Assembly: GCF_001570605.1 (NCBI RefSeq)
Contig: NZ_BBXG01000032.1
Coordinates: forward strand, 1-43,603
Length of the DNA: 43,603 nucleotides
Origin: Herbidospora cretacea
GTDB lineage: Bacteria > Actinomycetota > Actinomycetes > Streptosporangiales > Streptosporangiaceae
Direction: 5' to 3'
Part shown: positions 32,675 through 40,593 of the stretch, piece after piece
Layout of the letters: each line of letters opens with the position of its first letter
Position numbering within the stretch: the first letter of the stretch is position 1
The notes under the pieces: generated by a model
What the model was told of the DNA's origin: nothing
Databases searched by the model: none
Seen by the model: the letters and a program-made list of their open reading frames with translations, nothing else
Made by a program: the position numbers and the translations under genes

Positions 32675-33444
32675 GCGCGACGATCGGCCTGAGCGGCGCC
32701 GGGCTGGCGTTCGGCGACCGGGTGCTGTGGCAGGACCTGGACCTGGAACTGGGCCGGGGCGAGTTCGTCGCCGTCCTCGGCCCCAACGGCTCGGGGAAGA
32801 CCAGCTTCCTGCGCGTCCTGCTGGGCCGGCAGCAGCTGAGCTCCGGCGCCCTGCTGACCGGGGGAGGCCCGCTCGGCTACATCCCGCAGCATCGGGCGGT
32901 CGCCCCGCAGACCCCCCTGCGTGGCCGCGACCTCATCCGGCTGGGACTCGACGGTCACCGCTGGGGCCTGCCCCTCGGCACCCGCCGGATCCGGCGGCGG
33001 GTCGGCGAACTGCTGGAGGCCGTGGGCGCGGCCGGTTACGCCGACCGCCCGCTGACCCTGCTCTCGGGCGGTGAGCTGCAGCGACTGCGGGTCGCCCAGG
33101 CCCTGGCCGCCGATCCGGCGGTCCTGCTGTGCGACGAGCCGCTGCTGTCCCTGGACCTGCACCATCAGAAGGTGGTCGCCGAACTCGTCGACGAACGGCG
33201 GCGCACCCACGACACCACGGTGGTGTTCGTCACCCACGAGATCAACCCCATCCTGGACATGGTCGACCGCGTCCTGTACCTCGCGCAGGGGCGATTCCGC
33301 TTCGGCTCCCTCGCCGAGGTCATGACCTCGGCGAGCCTGTCCGACCTGTACGGCAGCCCGGTGGAGGTCGCCCGGATCAACGGCAGGCTCGTGGTCGTCG
33401 GAGCCCCGGGCGCGCACGACCACGGCGGAGAGACCACGGTATGA
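32671..33444 (+). CDS. znuC: Zinc ABC transporter, ATPase (ZnuC-like)
   Basis: 257 residues from a GTG overlapping the znuA stop (GTGA). Walker A LGPNGSGKTSFLRVLLG, Q loop YIPQHRAV, signature LLSGGELQRLRVAQAL, Walker B VLLCDEPLLSLDLHHQ and switch VFVTHEINPILDM. The Q loop and the HHQ after the D loop are typical of the ZnuC/MntB group. The C-terminus ends in a small His-containing tail (GAHDHGGE). It energises uptake through the next gene product. Confidence 0.93.
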   Translation: MSATIGLSGAGLAFGDRVLWQDLDLELGRGEFVAVLGPNGSGKTSFLRVLLGRQQLSSGALLTGGGPLGYIPQHRAVAPQTPLRGRDLIRLGLDGHRWGLPLGTRRIRRRVGELLEAVGAAGYADRPLTLLSGGELQRLRVAQALAADPAVLLCDEPLLSLDLHHQKVVAELVDERRRTHDTTVVFVTHEINPILDMVDRVLYLAQGRFRFGSLAEVMTSASLSDLYGSPVEVARINGRLVVVGAPGAHDHGGETTV

Positions 33445-34310
33445 CCGGCGACGTCTGGCAGCAGATCTTCAGCTTCGACAACTACGGCGAACTGCTCGTC
33501 CTGGTCCAGAACTCCCTGATCGCCGGCGCGGTGCTCGGCCTGGTCGGCGGCGTCATCGGCACCTTCGTCATGATGCGCGACCTCGCCTTCGCTGTGCACG
33601 GTGTCGCCGAACTGTCCTTCGCGGGCGCCTCGGCGGCGCTGCTCCTCGGCGTCGACGTCGCGGCGGGTTCGCTCGTGGGGTCGATCGTCGCCGCACTGAT
33701 CATCGGAGCCCTGGGTGTACGGGCCAAGGACCGCAACTCCGTCATCGGGGTGCTCATGCCCTTCGGTCTCGGCCTGGGCGTGCTGTTCCTGGCCCTGTAC
33801 AAGGGGCGTGCGGCCAACAAGTTCGGCCTGCTCACCGGTCAGATCGTGGCCGTCGACACGGTCCAGACGGGCTGGCTGGTCGGCACGTCCGCCGTGGTGC
33901 TCCTCGCGCTCGCGGTGATCTGGCGGCCGCTGGTCTTCGCCAGCCTGGACCCCGACGTCGCCGCCGCGAGAGGCGTGCCCGTCGGGATCCTCTCCCCCGT
34001 CTTCATGGTGCTGCTCGGCCTGACGGTGGCCGTCTCCATCCAGGTCGTCGGCGCGCTCCTGGTCCTCGCGCTCCTGGTCACCCCCGCCGCGGCGGCGATG
34101 CGGGTCACCGCCTCGCCGCTGCGGGTGACACTCCTCAGCGTCGCGTTCGCGGTGACCTCGGTCGTCGGCGGCATCCTGCTCGCCCTGGGCGGCAGCGTGC
34201 CCATCAGCCCGTACGTCACCACGATCTCCTTCACCCTCTATCTGGCCTGCCGGGCCGTCGGCGGGGCGCGGGCTACTCGTAGGGTTCGACCGGCTGTGGG
34301 ATCGGCGTGA
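33441..34310 (+). CDS. znuB: Zinc ABC transporter, permease (ZnuB-like)
   Basis: 289 residues, about eight membrane helices, ABC-3 family. Typical stretches: FVMMRDLAFAVHGVAELSFAGASAALLLG, NSVIGVLMPFGLGLGVLFLALYKG, FASLDPDVAAARGVP and VSIQVVGALLVLALLVTPAAAAMRVT. The ATG overlaps the znuC stop (ATGA). Its 3' end overlaps the convergent TIGR03943 gene by 38 bases, an uncommonly deep overlap that could produce antisense effects between two genes that probably share the same zinc control. Confidence 0.95.
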   Translation: MTGDVWQQIFSFDNYGELLVLVQNSLIAGAVLGLVGGVIGTFVMMRDLAFAVHGVAELSFAGASAALLLGVDVAAGSLVGSIVAALIIGALGVRAKDRNSVIGVLMPFGLGLGVLFLALYKGRAANKFGLLTGQIVAVDTVQTGWLVGTSAVVLLALAVIWRPLVFASLDPDVAAARGVPVGILSPVFMVLLGLTVAVSIQVVGALLVLALLVTPAAAAMRVTASPLRVTLLSVAFAVTSVVGGILLALGGSVPISPYVTTISFTLYLACRAVGGARATRRVRPAVGSA

Positions 34311-35016
34311 TGGAGGTGACGTTCAGTTCGGGGGCGACGGTCCCGGGTTCGAGCTCTCCGGACGGGGGCCGCTTCCACGTGCCGACCACCTCGACCCAGG
34401 TGTTCTCCGGCGGCATCTCGGCGTCCAGCACGGCCACCTTCAGGGCGACGCCGTCGGCGGCGCAGCAGGCGATCTGGATCCGGGCCAGGTACCACCGGTC
34501 CTTCTTCTTCGCCGACGGCACGGAGAACCCGGTGAGCCTGACCTGCCGGCCCGCCAGCGAATCGGCCTCGCCCCAGGCCCGGCCGACGAACTCGCCGATG
34601 GTCATCTCGTTGACCTGACCGGCGGACAGCGTGTCGTAGGACTCGGCGGCGGCCACGGGTCTGGCCGGAGCCTCCTCCGACCTCGCCGAGAAGGCGCCGA
34701 GCGCGGGCGGCGCGACCAGGAAGATCGCGAACACGGGAAGGGTCAGCAGCCAGGCCACCCGCGGCGCGTGCGCGTGGTCGTGCCCATCGTGGTCGTCATG
34801 GTCGTCGTGGTCGTCATGGTCGCCGGGCTCGGTGGACCCGCGCCATTCCTGGACGAGCCCGATCACGCCCAGCGCGACGACGACCACGCCCGCCGCGATC
34901 AGGAAGGGCCGGAACCCGGGCTTCACGTAATTCAGGTAGGTGGTGGACACGGTGGTGATGCGCAGCACCGCCCCACCGAGAAGGACGAGGACCATGCTCT
35001 GCGTCAACCGGTTCAC
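34273..35016 (-). CDS. TIGR03943/DUF1980 (YcgQ-like) protein with His/Asp-rich loop
   Basis: 247 residues from a GTG overlapping the preceding permease stop (GTGA). Two membrane helices in residues 5-55 and one at about 85-110 flank a loop made of HDD repeats ending HDHAHAP, with some ten His, a probable metal-collecting segment. The C-terminal domain (YDTLSAGQVNEMTIGEFVGRAWGEADSLAGRQVRLTGFSVP...IQIACCAADGVALKVAVL) is the COG3689 core with the conserved CC pair. These proteins always occur with a COG0701 permease and were linked to zinc homeostasis by genome comparison; biochemical function is unknown. Confidence 0.88.
   Translation of the reverse strand: MNRLTQSMVLVLLGGAVLRITTVSTTYLNYVKPGFRPFLIAAGVVVVALGVIGLVQEWRGSTEPGDHDDHDDHDDHDGHDHAHAPRVAWLLTLPVFAIFLVAPPALGAFSARSEEAPARPVAAAESYDTLSAGQVNEMTIGEFVGRAWGEADSLAGRQVRLTGFSVPSAKKKDRWYLARIQIACCAADGVALKVAVLDAEMPPENTWVEVVGTWKRPPSGELEPGTVAPELNVTSITPIPQPVEPYE
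34783..34823. repeat. Short tandem repeat coding for the HDD loop
   Basis: Units like TGGTCGTCA and TGGTCGTCG repeat four to five times. They encode the His-Asp-Asp loop of the TIGR03943 protein; unit number probably varies between relatives. Confidence 0.75.
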
Positions 35017-36026
35017 AGCAGAACCTCTCCGGCCGCCATGCTGACGACCACCGCGAGGACGAAGGTCAGCGGGATGAACCGGGCGGCGAACCGCCGTCCG
35101 AAGGTCCCCGTCTGAAGGGCGATCAGCTTGAGGTCGACCATCGGTCCGACCACCAGGAACGCGAGCTTGGCCGTCGGCGAGAAGGCGGTCATCGAGGCCG
35201 CCACGAACGCGTCGGCCTCCGAGCAGATCGACAGGATCACCGCGAGCAGCGCCAGCGTCAGCACCGACACCACCGGGATCCCCGCCACCGACTCCAGCCA
35301 CGAGCGCGGCACCACCACGTTCATCGTCGCCGCGGTGGCCCCGCCGACGACGAGAAAGCCGCCGGCGTGCAGGAAGTCGTGCCGCATCGCCTCGACGAAG
35401 GACCGCCACCGCGGCCCGTCACCCACCGGACGCGAGGGGATCCGCAGCCAGTCGGCGCGGCCGAACCGCAACCACACCCACCCGGCCACCACCGCCACCG
35501 CGAGCGAGGCCCCGAACCGGGCCACCGCCATCATCGGCTCGCCCGGGAACGCGACCACGGTGGCGACGACCACCACCGGATTGATCGCCGGGGAGGCCAG
35601 CAGGAACGCCAGCGCGGCGGCGGGCGTCACTCCCCGCGACATCAGCCCGGAGGCGACCGGCACCGACGCGCACTCACACCCGGGCAGCACCGCCCCGGCC
35701 GCCCCCGCCACCGGCACCGCCAGGAACGGCCGCCTCGGCAGCGCCCGGGTCCAGAAGGAGGCGGGGACGAACGCCGTGATCGCAGCCGACAGCAGCACCC
35801 CGAACGCCAGGAAGGGCAGCGCCTGGACGCAGATCGCCACGAAGATCGTCGCCCACGCCTGCAGCGCCGGGGCGGTCAGGTAAGGCGTGAACACCAGCCG
35901 CCCGAGCAGCAGCAGGCCCAGGACCAGGACGAACACCCATGGACTGAAAGATCCCAACGGCTGCCGCCGCCCCCACTCCGACGGCGGCACCTCCTGGGAG
36001 GTGCCGACCTCGACCCGCTCAGACAT
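35013..36026 (-). CDS. COG0701 (DUF318, YcgR-like) permease
   Basis: 337 residues, eight or so membrane helices. Signature LPGCECASVPVASGLMSRGVTPAAALAFLLASPAINPVVVVAT at about residue 100 carries the conserved GCEC; a second family block, ICSEADAFVAASMTAFSPTAKLAFLVVGPMVDLKL, lies near the C-terminus. The ATG at 36026 is preferred over 36071, which lies in the palindrome. Forms an operon with the TIGR03943 gene. Substrate unknown; relatives accompany zinc-limitation genes, and a Zur-like palindrome precedes this gene, so a zinc-linked transport role is likely. Confidence 0.88.
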   Translation of the reverse strand: MSERVEVGTSQEVPPSEWGRRQPLGSFSPWVFVLVLGLLLLGRLVFTPYLTAPALQAWATIFVAICVQALPFLAFGVLLSAAITAFVPASFWTRALPRRPFLAVPVAGAAGAVLPGCECASVPVASGLMSRGVTPAAALAFLLASPAINPVVVVATVVAFPGEPMMAVARFGASLAVAVVAGWVWLRFGRADWLRIPSRPVGDGPRWRSFVEAMRHDFLHAGGFLVVGGATAATMNVVVPRSWLESVAGIPVVSVLTLALLAVILSICSEADAFVAASMTAFSPTAKLAFLVVGPMVDLKLIALQTGTFGRRFAARFIPLTFVLAVVVSMAAGEVLL

Positions 36027-36050
36027 ACGCCGCCGCTCCCGAAATTCCGC

Positions 36051-36075
36051 GAAAACGGTGATAATTACCATCTTC
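36051..36075. promoter_or_regulatory. Zur-like palindrome upstream of the COG0701 operon
   Basis: A 25-base imperfect inverted repeat centred at 36063: GAAAACGGTGAT on the left, TTACCATCTTC on the right; 9 of 12 pairs match. It is a looser match to boxes 1-4 but retains TGATAAT. It starts 25 bases upstream of the permease start. Confidence 0.55.
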
Positions 36076-36172
36076 GTTCGGCGCTGATTGTAGGGAGGAG
36101 AGCGACGACCCGACTAGATGGCAACGTCGACCCGTTCGGCCTTCCGTGTCCCCTGTTGTTAGAGTTCCTGCC

Positions 36173-36197
36173 AGGTGAGCCGGGAAGTCTGGTCGGC
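36173..36197 (+). promoter_or_regulatory. Shared leader element, copy 1 (before the CBS/antiporter operon)
   Basis: AGGTGAGC followed by CGGGAAGTCTGGTC and GGC. The same 25-base element recurs at 39281-39305 and 40486-40510, each 33 to 66 bases before an annotated start codon in the sense direction. Could be part of a structured RNA leader, or a conserved upstream start (GTG at 36175 reads V-S-R-E-V-W-S-A in frame). Confidence 0.7.
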
Positions 36198-36228
36198 ACA
36201 GTCCTCGCCGTCTCCGAAGGGCCGGGCC

Positions 36229-36672
36229 ATGCGTGCTCGCGATCTGCTCACCGACTTCCCCACCGTCGCCCTCGACACCCCGATCAGGGAAACCGCCCGG
36301 TTGATGGCCGAGCTCGACCTCGCCGGGCTGATCGTGCTCGACGACGACGGCCTCCCCCACAGCGTCCTGCCGGGGACCCAGGTCCTCGCGCTCGCGGTGC
36401 CCGGCTACTGCCAGGACGACCCGGCGCTGGCCCGCGTCGTCGACGAGGCCCACGCCGACCGCTTCCTCGACGACGTCGGCGACCGGACCGTCCGGGACGC
36501 GCTGCCGCCACGACCGAGAGAACTTCCCGTGACCGATCCCGACGCCACGATCCTGGAGGTGGCCGCGCTGATGGCCCGTACGAGAAGCCCGCTGGTCGCC
36601 GTCGTCGAGGACGATCGTTATCTCGGGGCGATCACTCTGACGGTGCTGTTCGACCGGGTCACCGGCGCGTGA
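36229..36672 (+). CDS. CBS-domain pair protein
   Basis: 147 residues made of two CBS modules: MRARDLLTDFPTVALDTPIRETARLMAELDLAGLIVLDDDGLPHSVL and the second from VRDALPPRPRELPVTDPDATILEVAALMARTRSPLVAVVEDDRYLGAITLTVL. Such stand-alone pairs bind adenosine nucleotides and gate partner proteins. The stop overlaps the start of the antiporter gene, so the CBS pair is probably its regulatory subunit. A GTG at 36175 would add 18 residues starting inside the leader element; the ATG at 36229 fits the domain border better. Confidence 0.88.
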   Translation: MRARDLLTDFPTVALDTPIRETARLMAELDLAGLIVLDDDGLPHSVLPGTQVLALAVPGYCQDDPALARVVDEAHADRFLDDVGDRTVRDALPPRPRELPVTDPDATILEVAALMARTRSPLVAVVEDDRYLGAITLTVLFDRVTGA

Positions 36673-37961
36673 GCGCCCTCGCCTGGCTGTCGCTGGCGGT
36701 CTTCCTGGGCGTCTACGCCCTGATCGCCACCGAGCGCGTCCACAGAGTGGCCGCCGCGCTCGGCGGGGCGGGGATCATGCTCGGCATCCACGCCACCGAC
36801 GCGGGGGCGGCGTTCTTCTCCGAGGAGACGGGGATCGACTGGAACGTCGTGTTCCTGCTGCTCGGCATGATGGTCATCGTCGGGGTGCTGAAACAGACGG
36901 GCGTCTTCGAATACCTGGCCATCTGGGCGGCCAAGCGCGCCAGGGGCCGCCCCTACCGGCTGATGGTGCTGCTCGTCCTGATCACCGCCGGAGCCTCGGC
37001 GCTGCTCGACAACGTGACCACGGTGCTGCTGATCGCGCCGGTCACGTTCCTCGTGTGCGCGCGGCTGGGGTTGTCGGCGGTGCCCTATCTGATCGCCGAG
37101 GCGCTGGCCTCCAACATCGGCGGCGCGGCCACGCTGGTGGGCGACCCGCCGAACATCATCATCGCCAGCCGGGCCGGCCTGTCGTTCAACGACTTCCTGG
37201 TGCACATGGCGCCGATGGTGGTGGTGCTGGTCGTCGTCTTCCTCGGCCTGTGCCGGGTGCTGTTCCGCAAGGCCTTCGTGTACGACGAACAGCGCGCCGC
37301 CGAGATCATGCAGCTCGACGAACGGGAGGCCATCTCCGACCGCCGCCTGCTCTGGCAGAGCCTCGTGGTGCTCGGCCTGGTCCTGGTGGCGTTCGTGCTG
37401 CACCCGGTGCTGCACTACGAGCCCTCGGTCGTCGCGATCCTGGGAGCCGGGATCCTGGTGGCCGCCACGAAGGTCACCACGGAAGAGGCGATCGCCGAGG
37501 TCGAGTGGCCGACCCTGGTGTTCTTCGTCGGCCTGTTCGTCATGGTCGGCGCCCTGGTCGAGACCGGCGTGATCGGCCAGGTCTCCCGCCTGGCCGTCGA
37601 GGCCACCGAGGGCCGTCTCGGGCTGGCCACGATGGTCATGCTGTGGGGCTCGGCCGGGATCTCGGCGATCGTCGACAACATCCCGTACGTCGCCACGATG
37701 AGCCCCATCGCCGCCGACCTGGTCCAGGCCAACGGAGGCAACGAGCACGCCCAGGTGCTCTGGTGGGCGCTGGCCTTCGGCGCCGACCTGGGCGGCAACG
37801 CCACCGCCGTCGGAGCCGCCGCCAACGTGGTCGTGATCGGCATCGCCGCCCGCAACGGCCAGCCGATCAGCTTCTGGGAGTTCACCAAGTACGGCCTGGT
37901 CGTCACCGTGATCACCGTCGCCCTGGTCACGCCCTACCTGTGGCTGCGATACCTGATGTAG
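36669..37961 (+). CDS. ArsB/NhaD-type ion transporter (IT superfamily)
   Basis: 430 residues from a GTG overlapping the CBS stop. About eleven membrane helices. The characteristic duplicated half-motifs are clear: ASALLDNVTTVLLIAPVTFLVCARLGL with EALASNIGGAATLVGDPPNIIIASRAGLSFNDFL in the first half, and ISAIVDNIPYVATMSPIAADL with WALAFGADLGGNATAVGAAANVVVIGIA in the second. These place it in the ArsB/NhaD/P-protein family, which exchanges Na+ or carries oxyanions. No arsenic genes are near, and NhaA follows, so Na+/H+ exchange is the better guess. Confidence 0.9.
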   Translation: MSALAWLSLAVFLGVYALIATERVHRVAAALGGAGIMLGIHATDAGAAFFSEETGIDWNVVFLLLGMMVIVGVLKQTGVFEYLAIWAAKRARGRPYRLMVLLVLITAGASALLDNVTTVLLIAPVTFLVCARLGLSAVPYLIAEALASNIGGAATLVGDPPNIIIASRAGLSFNDFLVHMAPMVVVLVVVFLGLCRVLFRKAFVYDEQRAAEIMQLDEREAISDRRLLWQSLVVLGLVLVAFVLHPVLHYEPSVVAILGAGILVAATKVTTEEAIAEVEWPTLVFFVGLFVMVGALVETGVIGQVSRLAVEATEGRLGLATMVMLWGSAGISAIVDNIPYVATMSPIAADLVQANGGNEHAQVLWWALAFGADLGGNATAVGAAANVVVIGIAARNGQPISFWEFTKYGLVVTVITVALVTPYLWLRYLM

Positions 37962-37971
37962 GAGAGCGGCC

Positions 37972-39243
37972 TCACTCGTAGCAGTCGGGGACGCCGTCGC
38001 CGTCGGAGTCGCGGGTCTCGGCGGCGTGCAGCCGCCGGTAGACGCGGGCCCGCATCCGCAGGATCACCGCCGCGGCCAGGGCGGCGGCCAGTGACCCGGC
38101 CAGCACCGCGACCTTGACCCCGCTCTGCCCGTCGAAGGCCAGCTCCCCGATCAGCAGGGAGACGGTGAAGCCGATCCCGGCCAGCACCGACAGGCCCACC
38201 AGGTCTATCCAGGCCAGCCCCTCGTCCAGGCTCGCCCGGGTGAAGCGGGCCACCAGCCAGGTCGCCAGCAGGATGCCGACCGGCTTGCCCACCACCAGCC
38301 CGGCGACCACGCCCAGGGCGATCGGGTCGCTCAGGGTGCCGGCCAGGCCGCTGAGGCCGCCGAGCGCGACCCCGGCGGAGAAGAAGGCGAAGACCGGCAC
38401 CGCGATCCCGGCGGAGATCGGCCGGAACCGGTGCTCGAAGTGCTCGGCCAGCCCCGGGCCCTCCCCGCCGTCGCGGCGGGGCACCGGGACGGTCAGCGCG
38501 AGCAGCACCCCGGCCACCGTGGCGTGCACCCCGGAGGCGTGCACCAGCGCCCAGGTGGCGAACGCCAGCGGCAGCAGCAGCCACCAGGTGCGCACCCGCC
38601 GCCGTACCAGCGCGGCGAAGACCGCCAGCGGCGCCAGGGCCAGCAGCAGGGGCAGGACCGACAGGTGGGCGGTGTAGAAGACGGCGATGATGACGATGGC
38701 GATCAGGTCGTCGACCACCGCCAGCGTCAGCAGGAACGTGCGCATCCCGGCGGGCAGGTGCCGGCCGACGACGGCCAGCACGGCCAGCGCGAAGGCGATG
38801 TCGGTGGCGGTCGGGATCGCCCACCCTCGCGCTCCGGCCTCGCCCGCGATGGCCAGGTAGAGCAGGGCGGGGATCAGCACCCCGCCGAAGGCCGCCGCCA
38901 CGGGCACGGCCGCGCGCCGGACATCGCTCAGGTCACCGGCGACGAACTCGCGCTTGAGCTCCAGCCCGGCCACGAAGAAGAAGATCGCCAGCAGGCCGTC
39001 GGCCGCCCAGGCGGCCAGGTCGAGGTTGAGGTGCAGCGCGGCGGGCCCGATCTCGACCGCGCCGAGGTCCCGGTAGGCCTGCGCCCACGGGGAGTTGGCC
39101 CACAGCATCGCGGCCAGCGCCGCCGCGAGCAGCAACGCGCCGCCGATGGTCTCCTTGCGCAGGATGTCGGCGATCCGCCTGGCCTCGGGCCAGGTGCTGC
39201 GGTCGAACAGTCGAGGGGCACGACGAATCTCGGTGCCGGGCAT
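37972..39243 (-). CDS. nhaA: Na+/H+ antiporter NhaA with calcium-loop-like tail
   Basis: 423 residues from the ATG at 39243, twelve membrane helices. NhaA marks: [97 protein letters not shown], which includes the double Asp of the ion site (VVDDLIAI), and [27 protein letters not shown]. The C-terminus is unusual: after the last helix it ends [17 protein letters not shown], which matches the D-x-D-x-D-G-x-x-D calcium loop of thrombospondin type 3 repeats. An in-frame start at 39348 would include the leader element in the coding frame. Convergent with the IT-family gene, 10 bases apart. Confidence 0.93.
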   Translation of the reverse strand: MPGTEIRRAPRLFDRSTWPEARRIADILRKETIGGALLLAAALAAMLWANSPWAQAYRDLGAVEIGPAALHLNLDLAAWAADGLLAIFFFVAGLELKREFVAGDLSDVRRAAVPVAAAFGGVLIPALLYLAIAGEAGARGWAIPTATDIAFALAVLAVVGRHLPAGMRTFLLTLAVVDDLIAIVIIAVFYTAHLSVLPLLLALAPLAVFAALVRRRVRTWWLLLPLAFATWALVHASGVHATVAGVLLALTVPVPRRDGGEGPGLAEHFEHRFRPISAGIAVPVFAFFSAGVALGGLSGLAGTLSDPIALGVVAGLVVGKPVGILLATWLVARFTRASLDEGLAWIDLVGLSVLAGIGFTVSLLIGELAFDGQSGVKVAVLAGSLAAALAAAVILRMRARVYRRLHAAETRDSDGDGVPDCYE

Positions 39244-39280
39244 GGATCTCCGCTCTGATAGCAGGAACGCGTCGAATTCC

Positions 39281-39305
39281 GCCGACCAGACTTCCCGGCA
39301 CACCT
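39281..39305 (-). promoter_or_regulatory. Shared leader element, copy 2 (before nhaA)
   Basis: On the minus strand: AGGTGTGC then CGGGAAGTCTGGTC and GGC, 23 of 25 bases as copy 1. It ends 37 bases before the nhaA ATG. The 3' flank (GCGTTCC, CAGAGCGG) also resembles the flank of copy 3. Confidence 0.7.
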
Positions 39306-39566
39306 TCTCCGATCGTATCAATACGCCCATCGCGGGACACTTGGACAACGGCTGAACACGCGTCCGTCGACGAGGACGGCGAGGTCTTCCGGCACCGATG
39401 CCTCCAGAAACCGATCGAGCAGAACGTCTGGCGTTGGGGTGTGCCGGGAAGCCACAGAGACGGAGCCGACCGCCGGGCGGCTTCCTCGAAGAGCCCCGGT
39501 GCGGACAGAAGCCTCACCACAGCCGAGCTGCACACCGCCGCGCGGGCATCCGTGTAGAAACTCCTC

Positions 39567-40055
39567 ATGAGTGATGAGCGCGCCGGCGAGGGTGATCTCG
39601 ACGCCGTCGTCTCCGCGGTGCTGACCGGGTCGCGGCTGCTGGTGTCGATCGCGGCCCGCTCCCTGGGGTCGGTCGACGAGGCGGTCACGCTGCCGCAGTT
39701 CCGGATGCTCGTGGTGCTGGCCGGGCGGGGTGAGGCCAAGCTGGTGACACTGGCCGAGGCCCTGGACGTCAACCCGTCCACGGCGATGCGCATGGCCGAC
39801 CGGCTGGCCGGCGCGAACCTGGTCGTGCGGGCGACCAACCCGGGCAACCGGCGGGAGAGCCTGATCCGGCTCAGCGTCGAGGGCAGGCGCATCGTCGACG
39901 AGGTCACCGCCCGCCGCAGCGCCGAGATCGAGAAGATCGTCTCCCGCCTCTCCCGCGACCAGCGGCAGGCGCTCGTACGAGCCATGGCGGCGTTCAACGA
40001 AGCAGGCGGCGAACCACCGGCCGCCGCCCATCCTCTCGGCTGGCCCTCCCTCTAA
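39567..40055 (+). CDS. MarR-family transcriptional regulator
   Basis: 162 residues. MarR winged helix: VTLPQFRMLVVLAGRGEAKLVTLAEALDVNPSTAMRMADRLAGANLVVRATNPGNRRESLIRLSVEGRRIVDEV, with the wing Asp/Arg region as NPGNRRES. The N- and C-terminal helices form the dimer part. It is convergent with the STAS gene (4-base stop overlap), and no divergent target gene is evident, as the 261 bases to the nhaA leader hold nothing I can recognise. Ligand unknown. Confidence 0.9.
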   Translation: MSDERAGEGDLDAVVSAVLTGSRLLVSIAARSLGSVDEAVTLPQFRMLVVLAGRGEAKLVTLAEALDVNPSTAMRMADRLAGANLVVRATNPGNRRESLIRLSVEGRRIVDEVTARRSAEIEKIVSRLSRDQRQALVRAMAAFNEAGGEPPAAAHPLGWPSL

Positions 40056-40420
40056 CCGTCCGGCGAGGACATCCGCAGTTCGGCGACGGCCTCGCTCACC
40101 GTTCCCCGGAGCATGAGCATCGCCTCCAGACCACGCCTCCGCAGTTCCACCCGGAGCTCCCCCGCGGCGCCCGCGACGAGCATCCGGCCCTGCGTCTCCC
40201 GGACATACCGATCGGCCCCCAGGAAAGCGGCGAGTCCGTAGGAGTCGGAGGAGGACAGTTCGCTCACGTCGACGACGAGGCGAGGCGGGTCATGGACGGC
40301 CAGGGCGCGGGCGAGGCCCTGCTGGACCACGGCGCAGTTGTCCGCGTCCAGGTCGCCGCTGATCCGGACGATGACGACCTGGCCAACGATCATGAACTGG
40401 GAAATCGACACCTCAGCCAT
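40052..40420 (-). CDS. STAS-domain anti-sigma factor antagonist
   Basis: 122 residues, a single STAS domain of SpoIIAA/RsbV type: ISGDLDADNCAVVQQGLARAL, then RLVVDVSELSSSDSYGLAAFLGADRYVRETQGRML. The phosphorylatable Ser would be within SELSSSDSYG. When dephosphorylated these proteins bind anti-sigma kinases and free a stress sigma factor. The SpoIIE-type phosphatase encoded divergently at 40894 is the natural partner. Kinase and sigma genes are not in the window. The ATG at 40420 has no evident Shine-Dalgarno, but a 12-codon upstream frame starting at 40451 ends across this ATG (ATGGCTGA), so translation may be coupled. Confidence 0.88.
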   Translation of the reverse strand: MAEVSISQFMIVGQVVIVRISGDLDADNCAVVQQGLARALAVHDPPRLVVDVSELSSSDSYGLAAFLGADRYVRETQGRMLVAGAAGELRVELRRRGLEAMLMLRGTVSEAVAELRMSSPDG

Positions 40421-40485
40421 GACAGACCAGGAGATGACCGGGGATACGCATGGGCGGCCTCTGCACGGAGCGCGAACACGGACTC

Positions 40486-40510
40486 GCGGACCAGACTTCC
40501 CGACCCACCT
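40486..40510 (-). promoter_or_regulatory. Shared leader element, copy 3 (before the STAS gene)
   Basis: Minus strand: AGGTGGGT then CGGGAAGTCTGGTC and CGC. The 14-base core is identical to copies 1 and 2. It ends 65 bases before the STAS ATG and faces away from copy 4. Confidence 0.65.
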
Positions 40511-40540
40511 GCCGCTTACGCCAGCATACAGATGCCATGT

Positions 40541-40551
40541 GCAATATTTGC
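40541..40551. promoter_or_regulatory. AT-rich inverted repeat in the STAS/phosphatase divergent region
   Basis: GCAA, TAT, TTGC, within the only AT-rich stretch between leader copies 3 and 4; probably the divergent promoter or an operator in it. Confidence 0.35.
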
Positions 40552-40571
40552 TACCACAACCAATCGTCCGC

Positions 40572-40593
40572 AGGTCGGGAAAGCCTGGTCGGC
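40572..40593 (+). promoter_or_regulatory. Shared leader element, copy 4 (degenerate, before the phosphatase gene)
   Basis: AGGT, CGGGAAAGCCTGGTC, GGC: as the other copies but with a 4-base loss near the start and one extra base in the core. It faces the phosphatase gene but lies 300 bases from its start. Confidence 0.45.

Noticed and set aside
36173-36197. Cobalamin riboswitch suggested by CCGGGAA
   Set aside because: The rest of the B12-box consensus and the long conserved structure are absent, and no cobalamin gene follows.
35367-37961. An 864-residue plus-strand frame
   Set aside because: The first 430 codons are antisense to the COG0701 permease and low in complexity; the transporter begins at 36669 by homology and overlaps the CBS stop.
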